A stretch of 64,000 nt of DNA from Marinicellulosiphila megalodicopiae (GCF_045862395.1 NZ_AP023087.1:2790001-2854000), one strand, 5' to 3'; shown: positions 18,708 through 27,031, numbered from the stretch's first letter. Program-made: numbers and translations. The notes: generated by a model not told the origin, from the sequence alone.

Positions 18708-20099
18708 TTAGAATTTGTAATCTAATCCTGCTGTGAATCTAAAATACTTCATGGCATTGGGTAATTCTTGGTTGCGATTTGAAATACCTAATCCAGGAGA
18801 GGAAGTATACAGTTCAAAATTTGAGACGAAAGCAATATCTAAAAATTCTGCTCTAAACCCCATGCCAGCGCTTAATGCGCCGTAAGCTGCAAGACGTGGA
18901 TCAGAAGAAGAATCACTAGTTAAAAAATTATATGAATTACTATCACCCGCCGTTTGCTGTTCTTCAGAAAGATTTGCTACAGCAGTTTCACTTAATATTT
19001 CATAAAAACTTGCAGCTGTTTGATGGTAATAACGCACATTTGGTGAAATCACAAAGGCGACATCGTTATCACTCATAAATGACATAATTCCTGACTCGTC
19101 ATCACTATCAATCACAAAACGTTGATACCAAGCTAATGACAATGTATTGGATAAAACACCCCAATCATCCCAATAAAAACGATAATCTGCGTGAATTGCT
19201 GTATCTAAATCTGGGATGGCTTTTCTCATTCCCGTTGAAAACGTCACCATAGCACGGGATTTTGGACGTCGATCAACGGATGCGCCATTAAATTCACGAT
19301 AATGATCCGTTAAAAACGTAGTACCATTTTTTAAAGTAAAACTGGCATTTGCCTGCACTACTAACGTTGGATTAATGATTTGTCCAACTCCAGCAAATAC
19401 TGATGACGAAGTTCGTTTATTGTAAATACTTGACCATTGACGACCTGGGCTATTTGAATCATCTTCAGCATCAACCGTTCCACTTGCTGGAGTAGGATCT
19501 AATGTATCAAGCGCAAAACTTGCACCGGCACTTAACGTTGTATGAGCATCATCAAATTCCATGGAACCGTCACCTGCAATACTTAATGACAGATAATCGT
19601 TTTCACTAGAAAACCCTGCTTTTGCACCATAGTTACCTGCCGCATCGCTTTCTTCGGTTTTTGATTTATAAAACCTTGCTCCCACAAAGGAGTCGATACG
19701 CTTTTCTTGGATAGATGCACCACTCATGTGTACACCCACTTTATCCGTCAAAGGATCAAATACATCCGTTGAATCATTTACTGGCTCACTACCATCTGCA
19801 TTGCGATAAGTTGATAGATATTGGGAAGCACCACTTAATGTTTCAAACGTACCTTCATAAGTCACAACAGCGTGGTCATTGATAGGATGCAATAAATGAA
19901 ACTGATTTACTAAAATATCGTAACGCTCATTACTACCCGTAATAACACGAGCCTCATCAATGTCTGATTCAAAATAGCCAGAAAAACGATATCCTACTTC
20001 AGATTCTGCAGGGGCAGACGTTGCTTGAGCTTGAATTGCAATACCAGGAAGGGTCATTGCAGAGGCGGTTAATGCTAATAATTTATGATTCTTTTTCAT
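18708..20099 (-). CDS. DUF3570 family protein, probable outer-membrane beta-barrel
   Basis: A 463-residue exported protein (signal peptide ~1-27, ending AIQAQA) made of alternating amphipathic strands and ending in a C-terminal aromatic residue (YFRFTAGLDYKF), as in outer-membrane barrels. I recognise DUF3570, a family of unknown function that I recall next to DUF4266 and ApbE genes. Two SGAS sequences (89-92 and 126-129) resemble the SGAT acceptor of ApbE targets, though such strings also occur by chance in barrels. Its ATG follows the DUF4266 stop with no gap. Confidence 0.82.
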   Translation of the reverse strand: MKKNHKLLALTASAMTLPGIAIQAQATSAPAESEVGYRFSGYFESDIDEARVITGSNERYDILVNQFHLLHPINDHAVVTYEGTFETLSGASQYLSTYRNADGSEPVNDSTDVFDPLTDKVGVHMSGASIQEKRIDSFVGARFYKSKTEESDAAGNYGAKAGFSSENDYLSLSIAGDGSMEFDDAHTTLSAGASFALDTLDPTPASGTVDAEDDSNSPGRQWSSIYNKRTSSSVFAGVGQIINPTLVVQANASFTLKNGTTFLTDHYREFNGASVDRRPKSRAMVTFSTGMRKAIPDLDTAIHADYRFYWDDWGVLSNTLSLAWYQRFVIDSDDESGIMSFMSDNDVAFVISPNVRYYHQTAASFYEILSETAVANLSEEQQTAGDSNSYNFLTSDSSSDPRLAAYGALSAGMGFRAEFLDIAFVSNFELYTSSPGLGISNRNQELPNAMKYFRFTAGLDYKF

Positions 20100-20309
20100 T
20101 TAGTTACACCCACATCCACCACCAGCTGCGGCAGTGCCGCCTGATGAGGCTTCTTTACTGAAAAATACATGACTATCTAAAGTCGATTTCATTGAATCTG
20201 GTGACCAAGTCATTTCTTTGGATGCCAATGCATCACGCTCGTATGGAGCGACATGAACACAACTTGAAACTAATGCTGTTAATACAGCTAATACAATTAT
20301 CTTTTTCAT
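20100..20309 (-). CDS. DUF4266 mini-lipoprotein with C-terminal GGGCGCN
   Basis: A 69-residue precursor. Lipobox VSSC places the lipidated Cys at 17, giving a mature peptide of 53 residues that ends GGTAAAGGGCGCN. The core HVFFSKEASSGG plus Cys-Gly-Cys-Asn tail is what I recall as the DUF4266 signature. The two terminal Cys could bind a metal, form a disulfide or be modified; none is shown. Start chosen is the ATG at 20309 with AGGGGAAG 4 bases before it; the frame could open at a TTG 18 bases upstream, but that would overlap the cytochrome stop. Confidence 0.85.
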   Translation of the reverse strand: MKKIIVLAVLTALVSSCVHVAPYERDALASKEMTWSPDSMKSTLDSHVFFSKEASSGGTAAAGGGCGCN

Positions 20310-20320
20310 GCTCTTCCCCT

Positions 20321-21112
20321 TTACCAACCGTAATCGAATGCTTCATTCATGTATTCTGCTATATCATCATTATCAGCAGGACTACCACCTTCATTCATAA
20401 TGTCATCTGGTGAGCCATAGCCAGCAATTGTGTTAAGTTTAGTGCCATCCAACTTACCAATTAAAGTTACTTTATCGATTGTATATTCAGTCATTGGCTT
20501 ACCATAAATCCCACTTCTTCCATTTGAACCATGGCATGCAGCACAATTATTATCATTATAAAGCTCTCGCCCTCTAACATTTACAATACTCTCATCAGGC
20601 CTCATACTTTCAGGTAAGTTTGCTGGAATTTCATCATTGGAGGGAGTTATGTCATTATAAAATTTTGCACGAATATAAACTGACACTTTTTCAGCCTCAG
20701 TTAATGATAATGGTACAGAGTCACCTCTTTTTGGAGGCATATCAATAGCGATTCTTGGCCCCAAATTTTTCCCAATTTCACATGATTCACACAATGTGTC
20801 ATAACCCGCACTTTCATGGATTGCCGTTGCATCACCTAAAGCTAAGGACTTATTTAAGGCCATTCCATCAAGCATATGACAATTAGCGCATTTTTCTACA
20901 TAAGTTTTGCAGCCAACTGAATAATCAACAGAAGAAACTGTATCTGGCAAGTCAAATAACATATCTCTAGCTTCAGATGTGTCTTGCACTGATATTGGTG
21001 CTTTACAATAATTTGGATCCGAAGCTCCGCCAACATTCCCTTCATACTCAGGACTACAAGACAAGAAAACCAGCATTGAGCTGATTGCTAAAAATGAAAT
21101 GACATGCTTCAT
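20321..21112 (-). CDS. Dihaem c-type cytochrome, predicted lipoprotein
   Basis: A 263-residue exported protein with two haem-binding sites, CANCH (75-79) and CAACH (190-194), in two cytochrome c-like domains. The leader ends VFLSC, a plausible lipobox with Cys19 lipidated. Extra cysteines (Cys36, Cys68, and the CESC pair 108/111) are unusual and could form disulfides. First gene of the envelope redox cluster, 11 bases before the DUF4266 start. A LacI-type palindrome lies 56 bases upstream. Partner and direction of electron flow are unknown. Confidence 0.85.
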   Translation of the reverse strand: MKHVISFLAISSMLVFLSCSPEYEGNVGGASDPNYCKAPISVQDTSEARDMLFDLPDTVSSVDYSVGCKTYVEKCANCHMLDGMALNKSLALGDATAIHESAGYDTLCESCEIGKNLGPRIAIDMPPKRGDSVPLSLTEAEKVSVYIRAKFYNDITPSNDEIPANLPESMRPDESIVNVRGRELYNDNNCAACHGSNGRSGIYGKPMTEYTIDKVTLIGKLDGTKLNTIAGYGSPDDIMNEGGSPADNDDIAEYMNEAFDYGW

Positions 21113-21167
21113 ACAGGTTTCTCCAACTTCGTAATAAATATTCTTTCACGTACAACAGTAAAAAAAT

Positions 21168-21179
21168 GTAAGCGCTTAC
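21168..21179. promoter_or_regulatory. LacI/GalR-type operator upstream of the cytochrome cluster
   Basis: Perfect 12-bp palindrome GTAAGCGCTTAC within TGTAAGCGCTTACC, close to the half-site pattern of LacI-family operators. On the minus strand it sits about 13 bases after a possible promoter (TTCACT-16-TATAAG), a position suited to repression. The regulator is not in the window. Confidence 0.6.
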
Positions 21180-21307
21180 CCAATTAAAAACTTATATTGT
21201 TTCAAATCAAAAAGTGAAGAGATTTTAGCGAATTCAATCACATTAAAAATACGATTAGTTAACAAAAAATACTTTATTCCCTTAAAAAACAACTTATTAA
21301 CAACACA

Positions 21308-21814
21308 TCATGCGCCTATTTCTTTTATTAATTTTGCTGGATTTCCTCCAACTAAAACTCCACTTGGCACATCTTTAGTGACCACTGAACCAGCTGCAAC
21401 CACCGACTTTTCACCAACTGTTACACCTGAGCAGATTATACTCCCCCCGCCAATCCAAACTCCCGATTGAATCACAACTTTTGAAAAAATATACTCACCC
21501 TGTGATCTTAAATCGTAATTTAATGGGTGTCCTACTGAATATATTTGTACGTTAGGCCCTATTAATACATCATTTCCTATTTCAATTTCACCGCTGTCCA
21601 ACAATGTCGCACCCGAATTAAAATAACAACGCTCCCCAATAGTTAAACCTCCCCCCATTTCGATGGTTATGGGTGGCTCGATTTTTACAATCTTTGGAGC
21701 CCTTTGTAATTGACTCAATATTTGATTAAGGTGATTTTTATTTGGATCATGATTAAAACGCAAACAGGTTGTTTGCATCTTCTTTTTTTGTTCATTTGCT
21801 TGCTTTGATTGCAT
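21308..21814 (-). CDS. Hexapeptide-repeat acetyltransferase (Maa/NodL type)
   Basis: A 168-residue left-handed beta-helix acyltransferase: repeated [LIV]-G-x4 units (MGGGLTIGERCYFNSGATLLDSG… region 53-75, IEIGNDVLIGPNVQI, GVWIGGGSIICSGVTVGEKSVVAAGSVVTKDVPSG) and the conserved His in YSVGHPLN. This matches maltose/galactoside O-acetyltransferases; the acceptor is unknown. It stands alone, transcribed divergently from arsC. Confidence 0.85.
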   Translation of the reverse strand: MQSKQANEQKKKMQTTCLRFNHDPNKNHLNQILSQLQRAPKIVKIEPPITIEMGGGLTIGERCYFNSGATLLDSGEIEIGNDVLIGPNVQIYSVGHPLNYDLRSQGEYIFSKVVIQSGVWIGGGSIICSGVTVGEKSVVAAGSVVTKDVPSGVLVGGNPAKLIKEIGA

Positions 21815-21855
21815 AACCGCATTACCTTATTTCATTTTTTCGATCGAGAAATTTA

Positions 21856-22200
21856 ATGACTATCATATACCATAACCCACGTTGTTCTAAATCCCGTCAA
21901 ACATTAGAGATTTTACAATCTAAAGAAATTCGACCAAAGATTATTTTATATTTAGATTCACCTCCAACCAAAGCCAAATTGATTCAAATTCTTTCTCAAT
22001 TAGGCATTTCAGCCCGTGCATTACTTCGTAAAAATGAAGCCGCCTACAAAGATAATAACCTTAAAAATACAGATCTAACTGACGATCAATTATTAGATTT
22101 TATGGTCCAATTTCCTAAATTAATTGAACGCCCAATCGTCATTCACAATGACAAAGCTGTGCTAGGCAGACCACCTGAAAAAGTGTTAGAGATCATTTAA
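21856..22200 (+). CDS. arsC: Arsenate reductase (glutaredoxin type), ArsC family
   Basis: A 114-residue ArsC/Spx-fold protein with the catalytic Cys10 in NPRCSKSR and the conserved Arg in IERPIVI near the C-terminus, followed by GRPPEKV. It reduces arsenate to arsenite with glutathione/glutaredoxin. No arsR or arsenite pump is nearby, so this is a housekeeping-type copy. Its stop overlaps the wrbA start by one base (TAATG). Confidence 0.88.
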   Translation: MTIIYHNPRCSKSRQTLEILQSKEIRPKIILYLDSPPTKAKLIQILSQLGISARALLRKNEAAYKDNNLKNTDLTDDQLLDFMVQFPKLIERPIVIHNDKAVLGRPPEKVLEII

Positions 22201-22799
22201 TGAGTGAATATGTCTTAGTGTTATTTTACTCAAGCGGAGGGCATACTCAGCAGATGGCTGAATCCATTGCAAAAGGCATTGAGTCCGCAGGAATTGAGGC
22301 CAGAATTAGAACGGTGCCACGAATATCAGCACAGACCGAAAAAACACAACACGAAATCCCAGATGAGGGTTATTTATTTGCAAGTAAAGATGATTTAGCA
22401 CATTGCAGCGCACTTGTGATGGGCAGCCCTACTCGATTTGGCAATATGGCCGCGCCGTTAAAGTACTTTTTAGATCAGACCAGCGATTTATGGCTAAGTG
22501 GTGCTTTGGTCAACAAACCTGCAGCAGTGTTTACTTCCTCATCAACTTTGCATGGCGGCCAAGAAAGCACATGTTTGTCAATGCAATTACCATTATTGCA
22601 TCATGGAATGATTATAGTTGGCATCCCTTTTACAGCTACTGGTATGCACATTAATGAGCAATTTACTAAATACGAAGGGGGCAGTCCATATGGAGCGGGC
22701 ATGATTTCCCACAAAGAAAATCTTAGCAAAAATGAAGACTCACTTTGCCATGCACTAGGTAAACGCGTGGCTTTGATTGCTAAAAAATTAACCTGTTAA
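22200..22799 (+). CDS. wrbA: NAD(P)H:quinone oxidoreductase, WrbA family
   Basis: A 199-residue flavodoxin-like FMN protein. FMN phosphate-binding loop YSSGGHTQQMA, GSPTRFGNMAAPLKYFLDQT and the FTSSSTLHGGQESTCLSM segment are characteristic of WrbA, which reduces quinones by two electrons. Translationally coupled to arsC, a pairing I recall from other gammaproteobacteria. Confidence 0.92.
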   Translation: MSEYVLVLFYSSGGHTQQMAESIAKGIESAGIEARIRTVPRISAQTEKTQHEIPDEGYLFASKDDLAHCSALVMGSPTRFGNMAAPLKYFLDQTSDLWLSGALVNKPAAVFTSSSTLHGGQESTCLSMQLPLLHHGMIIVGIPFTATGMHINEQFTKYEGGSPYGAGMISHKENLSKNEDSLCHALGKRVALIAKKLTC

Positions 22800-22809
22800 A
22801 ATTAAGGCA

Positions 22810-22842
22810 AAAAAAAAGCCCTGATGGATCAGGGCTTTTTTT
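22810..22842. terminator. Bidirectional terminator between wrbA and GH3 gene
   Basis: Stem AAAAGCCCTGAT / ATCAGGGCTTTT with GG loop and T/A runs on both sides. Confidence 0.92.
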
Positions 22843-22853
22843 GGACACTTTTT

Positions 22854-24449
22854 TTATAAACTTAATATATCAGTTTTACCTACAATGCGATCAACCAACA
22901 TGCTGTGAGTTCGATCCATTGTGCCATAGGTATTAATCACACAATCCATAACCGCTACATACTCTTCGTGGGTACGATGATGAAAATGACTGATAAATAC
23001 AACCTCTGTACCCATATGCATCCAGCCGCTCATCATGTTACGGGCAACTTTGCCGTATAATCGAATCACGTTTGTGCCGTATTTATATGAATTACCTAAC
23101 GAGCAAATAATTAAATCGTATTCTTTATTTTGAACAATCTCTAACAGTTTATTAGGCCCTGGATCATCCATATGCGTGACACTTGCAAACTCTTTTTCTA
23201 ACTGAGCGTTTAAATCAATAATTGTTTTTGCTTCAGCATCGTCAATAGACTCAACCAAAACGGTCACATGCAAAACCTTTTTAGATTTAGTGTCAGTTAC
23301 AGGTAACACACTATTTCTGTCACGAACCAATCGAATAGCATCACCAATCACAGCGTCAGCCACTTTTTGATGGGCTTCTAAATCAACCAATGGAATTTGA
23401 GTAAAAACGGTATCTTGAGTTTGACCAATTAAACCAAGCTGTTCCTTTAAGCCTAATACTCGCTCAACACGGTTAAGTAATGTCGCTTTGGTTAATAAAC
23501 CTGTGTCAATACGCGCTTCAATTTCATCTAAAAATGATTCAGTTGGATTAGCAAATAACAATACATCGCCACCACCTTCTAAAAACATTGCGCAACCATC
23601 ATAAATATTTCTAAAGCCAGCAAATCCACCCATATTGATGGCATCGGATACAATCAATCCATCAAAATTCAACTCACCTTTTAATAAGTCCGTCATGATT
23701 TTTTTAGATTGACAAGCTGGTGGATACACTCCATTTGATGGATCAACCTCATCATATGCGGGTAAACTAATATGACCAGGCATGATAGTCATAACACCTT
23801 CATCAATTAAGGTTTGGTAAACTTTACCCGATGTTGCCCACCACCGCTCCATGGTATGAGGATTTTCAGGCGTTGTTAAATGCTGGTCATATACACCAAA
23901 TCCATCACCTGGAAAATGCTTAGCCGTTGCCATCAAGCCGTTTTCTTGGCAACCTTTAATATATTGCGATGTGATACCAATTACTTTTTCTGCCGTTTGA
24001 CCAGCTGTACGCGTTGTACAAGTTGGCGTGTCAGGCACATGATTGATATCAACACATGGCGCCAAAGTCCAATTAAAGCCAACTTGACGACCTTCTATTC
24101 CCGCAATTTTACCCATTGTATAGGCATTATCTAAACTATCTGTTGCTGCACAACCGGCCATAGATGGAAACTTGGTGCCACCTTTAATCATTAAACCCGG
24201 CCCCTCTTCCATATCGGTGGTCATTAATGCAGGATACTTACAAAGCGAATTAAACTGATCCATTGCACCTTTAAAATAGTCTTTTGGCCCCGGGTGGATA
24301 AACACACTGCCCGCAGGCACCATTTGATCTAAATTATGCGAGCCATAATGAGCACAACAAATTTCTGCGATTTGCTCACGCACAGTTAAAGTTTGAGCGA
24401 TTTGTTTGACATAATCTGTCACTTTGATGGAGAAACGATTGTGAGACAT
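22854..24449 (-). CDS. Glycoside hydrolase family 3 protein (NagZ-like catalytic domain)
   Basis: A 531-residue GH3 enzyme. The N-terminal barrel (to about 340) carries KHFPGDG followed by YDQH, resembling the Asp-x-His loop of NagZ-type N-acetylglucosaminidases, and the nucleophile Asp in GLIVSDAINMGGF. A second alpha/beta domain follows (~365-531), absent from short NagZ proteins. No signal peptide, so cytoplasmic. The ATG at 24449 was chosen for its AGGA site; a TTG eight codons earlier could extend it. Substrate (beta-GlcNAc or beta-glucoside) is undecided. Confidence 0.82.
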   Translation of the reverse strand: MSHNRFSIKVTDYVKQIAQTLTVREQIAEICCAHYGSHNLDQMVPAGSVFIHPGPKDYFKGAMDQFNSLCKYPALMTTDMEEGPGLMIKGGTKFPSMAGCAATDSLDNAYTMGKIAGIEGRQVGFNWTLAPCVDINHVPDTPTCTTRTAGQTAEKVIGITSQYIKGCQENGLMATAKHFPGDGFGVYDQHLTTPENPHTMERWWATSGKVYQTLIDEGVMTIMPGHISLPAYDEVDPSNGVYPPACQSKKIMTDLLKGELNFDGLIVSDAINMGGFAGFRNIYDGCAMFLEGGGDVLLFANPTESFLDEIEARIDTGLLTKATLLNRVERVLGLKEQLGLIGQTQDTVFTQIPLVDLEAHQKVADAVIGDAIRLVRDRNSVLPVTDTKSKKVLHVTVLVESIDDAEAKTIIDLNAQLEKEFASVTHMDDPGPNKLLEIVQNKEYDLIICSLGNSYKYGTNVIRLYGKVARNMMSGWMHMGTEVVFISHFHHRTHEEYVAVMDCVINTYGTMDRTHSMLVDRIVGKTDILSL

Positions 24450-24638
24450 GCATTTTCCTATGTTGCGTAGCAATAAAGTTACTTGTTGTATAAATTTAAA
24501 AAAGGCGAAAGTCTAATTATCCTCACGGATAAAGCAAGTAATGAATGCAAACAATGGTGTTTTTTTGTGCAATCCTCATGCAACCCTTTCTATCGTTAAC
24601 AATTCCCCTTACTATTATGATTTTTGTTGTGATTATCT

Positions 24639-25262
24639 ATGCGCCTGCTTTCCCTATTTTTTATCAGTTTTATATTATTTTCGTTACTTGTGATTATATT
24701 TCCAAATATTGACCTGGTTATTTCAAGCTTTTTTTACGACGATTTCACGCATAATTTCCCTTCAAATTTATTATTAGATTTTTTAAAAGATCTATTTCAA
24801 TCTATTGCTGTTTGGATTTTTATTGTTTTACTATTGGTATTAGCAATTATTTATTCAGTAACAAAACAAGTTAATTATCAAATTGTTTTTCTAATTAGCA
24901 CGCTTTTTATCAGTGCACTTATAATTGAAGTGGTAATGAAAAATGCATTTGGCCGCGCCCGCCCTCGAGATATAATTGAATTTAATGGTGAATTAATTTT
25001 TACCCGAGCTTACGAAATTTCAAATCAATGTGATTTTAATTGCTCATTTGTTAGTGGTCATGCTGGAATTGGTTTTTACTTCTTATGCTTTGGTTTTTTA
25101 GCCAGACGAACATGGGCGTTCATTCCAGGTTTGGCCCTGGGTTTTGCGCTAAGTTACACTCGCATTGCCCAAGGTGGACATTTTTTTAGTGACGTCATCA
25201 TCGCAGGATACGTCACTTTTTTTATCGCTTGGATTAACGCTAAATATTGGTTACCAAAATAA
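24639..25262 (+). CDS. PAP2 family phosphatase, lipid A/undecaprenyl type
   Basis: A 207-residue membrane protein with about five to six helices and the three PAP2 phosphatase motifs in order: KNAFGRARP (~100-108), CSFVSGHA (~135-142) and RIAQGGHFFSD (~176-186). Such enzymes remove phosphate from undecaprenyl pyrophosphate, phosphatidylglycerol phosphate or lipid A 1/4' positions (LpxE/LpxF). The KxxxxxxRP-SGH-RxxxGxHxxxD set is intact, so it should be active; the substrate is not predictable. Confidence 0.88.
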   Translation: MRLLSLFFISFILFSLLVIIFPNIDLVISSFFYDDFTHNFPSNLLLDFLKDLFQSIAVWIFIVLLLVLAIIYSVTKQVNYQIVFLISTLFISALIIEVVMKNAFGRARPRDIIEFNGELIFTRAYEISNQCDFNCSFVSGHAGIGFYFLCFGFLARRTWAFIPGLALGFALSYTRIAQGGHFFSDVIIAGYVTFFIAWINAKYWLPK

Positions 25263-25270
25263 CTTCAAAC

Positions 25271-26041
25271 TTACTGGTTTGATACATTTTCAACAACAAA
25301 ATGCGTTTCTTTTTGACTTTGAAATTTCAACATTTCTCGCTCAAAACAACTTTGAAACTGATACATTCTAATCGGCCAATTCAATACATCGTCCGCATGA
25401 GCCAGTTTTGCTTTCATTCTGGTGATCGGCCCTGTTTTATGCTGAGTCAAAACAACGGTCGTATCATGATTTTGTTTTACCCACTTGCAGGCATCAAAAT
25501 AATCAATATCGGTAATATTTTCGTTAATAAACACAATATCAAAATGATGCATATCTAACATCGTTTGCGCCTCATGCATATCAAACACATTGACTATTTC
25601 GACATTATCGTACAATTCCAAGGTATGTTTTTTTAATTCTAGGTGCCCATATAATTGAGCATCCAAATTTAAAACACGACAATTTTCACGATTATTGGAA
25701 TCAGGCTGATGTTGAAGTAAACCTAATATTGCAGCGTTAATATGCCTATAATTCAAAGGTCTAGAGATCATTCGAGTACCCGATAAAAGTTTATTATTAT
25801 CACTTAAACCCAAAATACCACTAAAACGATATTGTTTATTGATGACCGTCATTTTTCGCTCAATCATGCTGTGATCGGCATCCACAACAATTAAATGTGC
25901 TTTTGAAAGCTTTTCAGTCCCAACTAAATTAAATCGATTATTACTATCTAAAGCAAAAAAACGCTCAATTCGCTCTCTGTCTTCATCTTTAATACCTAAC
26001 GCGGCAACATTGATTTCTTCAAATTCCGATGCTCGGGACAT
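25271..26041 (-). CDS. Tandem receiver-like protein, second receiver without phospho-Asp
   Basis: A 256-residue soluble protein that reads as two receiver-like domains. The first (about 10-110) has a plausible acceptor Asp54 (HLIVVDADHS) and a late SRP in place of KP. The second (122-240) has FDIVFINENI with Asn173 at the acceptor place and NWPIRM at the KP place, so it cannot be phosphorylated in the usual way. No output domain. The ATG at 26041 follows a GAGGT site; a GTG five codons earlier is possible. Convergent with the PAP2 gene (8 bases apart). I do not recognise a named family. Confidence 0.6.
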   Translation of the reverse strand: MSRASEFEEINVAALGIKDEDRERIERFFALDSNNRFNLVGTEKLSKAHLIVVDADHSMIERKMTVINKQYRFSGILGLSDNNKLLSGTRMISRPLNYRHINAAILGLLQHQPDSNNRENCRVLNLDAQLYGHLELKKHTLELYDNVEIVNVFDMHEAQTMLDMHHFDIVFINENITDIDYFDACKWVKQNHDTTVVLTQHKTGPITRMKAKLAHADDVLNWPIRMYQFQSCFEREMLKFQSQKETHFVVENVSNQ

Positions 26042-26069
26042 ATTTACCTCAACCACTAATTAATTAATA

Positions 26070-26107
26070 AAACTAAATGTTATTCATTAAACTAAATGTT
26101 ATTCATT
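26070..26107. repeat. Exact 19-bp tandem duplication
   Basis: AAACTAAATGTTATTCATT occurs twice head to tail, immediately upstream of the double receiver-like gene, within its likely promoter/leader. Confidence 0.9.
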
Positions 26108-26303
26108 AAAAGTAGCTCAGTAATGAACAAACAAATGTTCGAGTTTGTGTCGAAATATATCCAAATGATTCTAAAATATTTCCAAATGTAACTTTCCTCA
26201 ATTCCATTATTCAAAATGTTTAATGCATAGTTTTGCTCACAATTTTTAACAGCTTAATTTTTTCGTTCTACACTTTAATTACCATCAAAAAAAAGTGCTA
26301 AAC

Positions 26304-26978
26304 ATGATTCAAACAGAACAAGCATCGGATTTAAGCAAATTAAGTATTTTACCAGGGCAAGCCGTCAACATTGAACTTGGAGAAGATCAACGTTTTCAAA
26401 CTCAATTATTAGGCATTAACCCCCACCACACAGTTTTAATTGCCACCCCAATGCTTGGCAAAAATAGACCATTGCTGGTTCGAAAAGACCAATTAATCAA
26501 TGTTCGGTTTTTCACCAAAAAAGTAGCCTGCGCTTTTCAATGCAAAGTTCGTCATATTTGTACGACTCCTTATAATTATTTACATTTAACCTACCCTAGC
26601 AAAATCATTATCGACGAAATTCGTAGAGCTTCGCGTGTTTTAGCTAATGTACGAGTTCAAGTTCAAAATAAAACCCAACCTCAATATGACAAAACAGCCG
26701 GGGGAATAGTAGATATTTCAACGGTGGGCGCTAAATTAGAAACCATCGATCCTATTGGTGAAGTGGGTGATGTGTTATTACTAACGGCCATGGTCCAAAT
26801 AGGCAGAATCAAACGTTTAGTCACTTGGGATGCTCACATCAAAACCACCTTTGACCGATACGATTTAACCAACTCAACTGCAGCCTACGGAGTTGAATTT
26901 GATTATTTGAATGATTTGGACTATCTAGCCTTACATGGTTATGTGAACGGTCAAATTGCAAAAGGCGTTGAGATTTAA
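26304..26978 (+). CDS. PilZ domain protein, YcgR-like
   Basis: A 224-residue predicted cyclic-di-GMP effector. N-terminal YcgR-type beta domain (LPGQAVNIELGEDQRFQTQLLG… ~15-100) and C-terminal PilZ domain (105-224) with the basic R-R-A-S-R motif (RRASRVLANVR) and VDISTVGAKL, the D-x-S-x-x-G ligand motif. YcgR proteins slow flagellar motors, but no motility gene is in the window. The ATG at 26304 is preferred over a GTG nine bases upstream. Confidence 0.8.
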   Translation: MIQTEQASDLSKLSILPGQAVNIELGEDQRFQTQLLGINPHHTVLIATPMLGKNRPLLVRKDQLINVRFFTKKVACAFQCKVRHICTTPYNYLHLTYPSKIIIDEIRRASRVLANVRVQVQNKTQPQYDKTAGGIVDISTVGAKLETIDPIGEVGDVLLLTAMVQIGRIKRLVTWDAHIKTTFDRYDLTNSTAAYGVEFDYLNDLDYLALHGYVNGQIAKGVEI

Positions 26979-27031
26979 CTACTATCAAAGGCTTCAATTT
27001 CGTATAATGCGCCTTTTTTTGGCCACAGTTT

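Noticed and set aside
21308..22200. Arsenic resistance operon
   Set aside because: Only an ArsC-family protein is present; no arsR, arsB or acr3, and its partner is wrbA.
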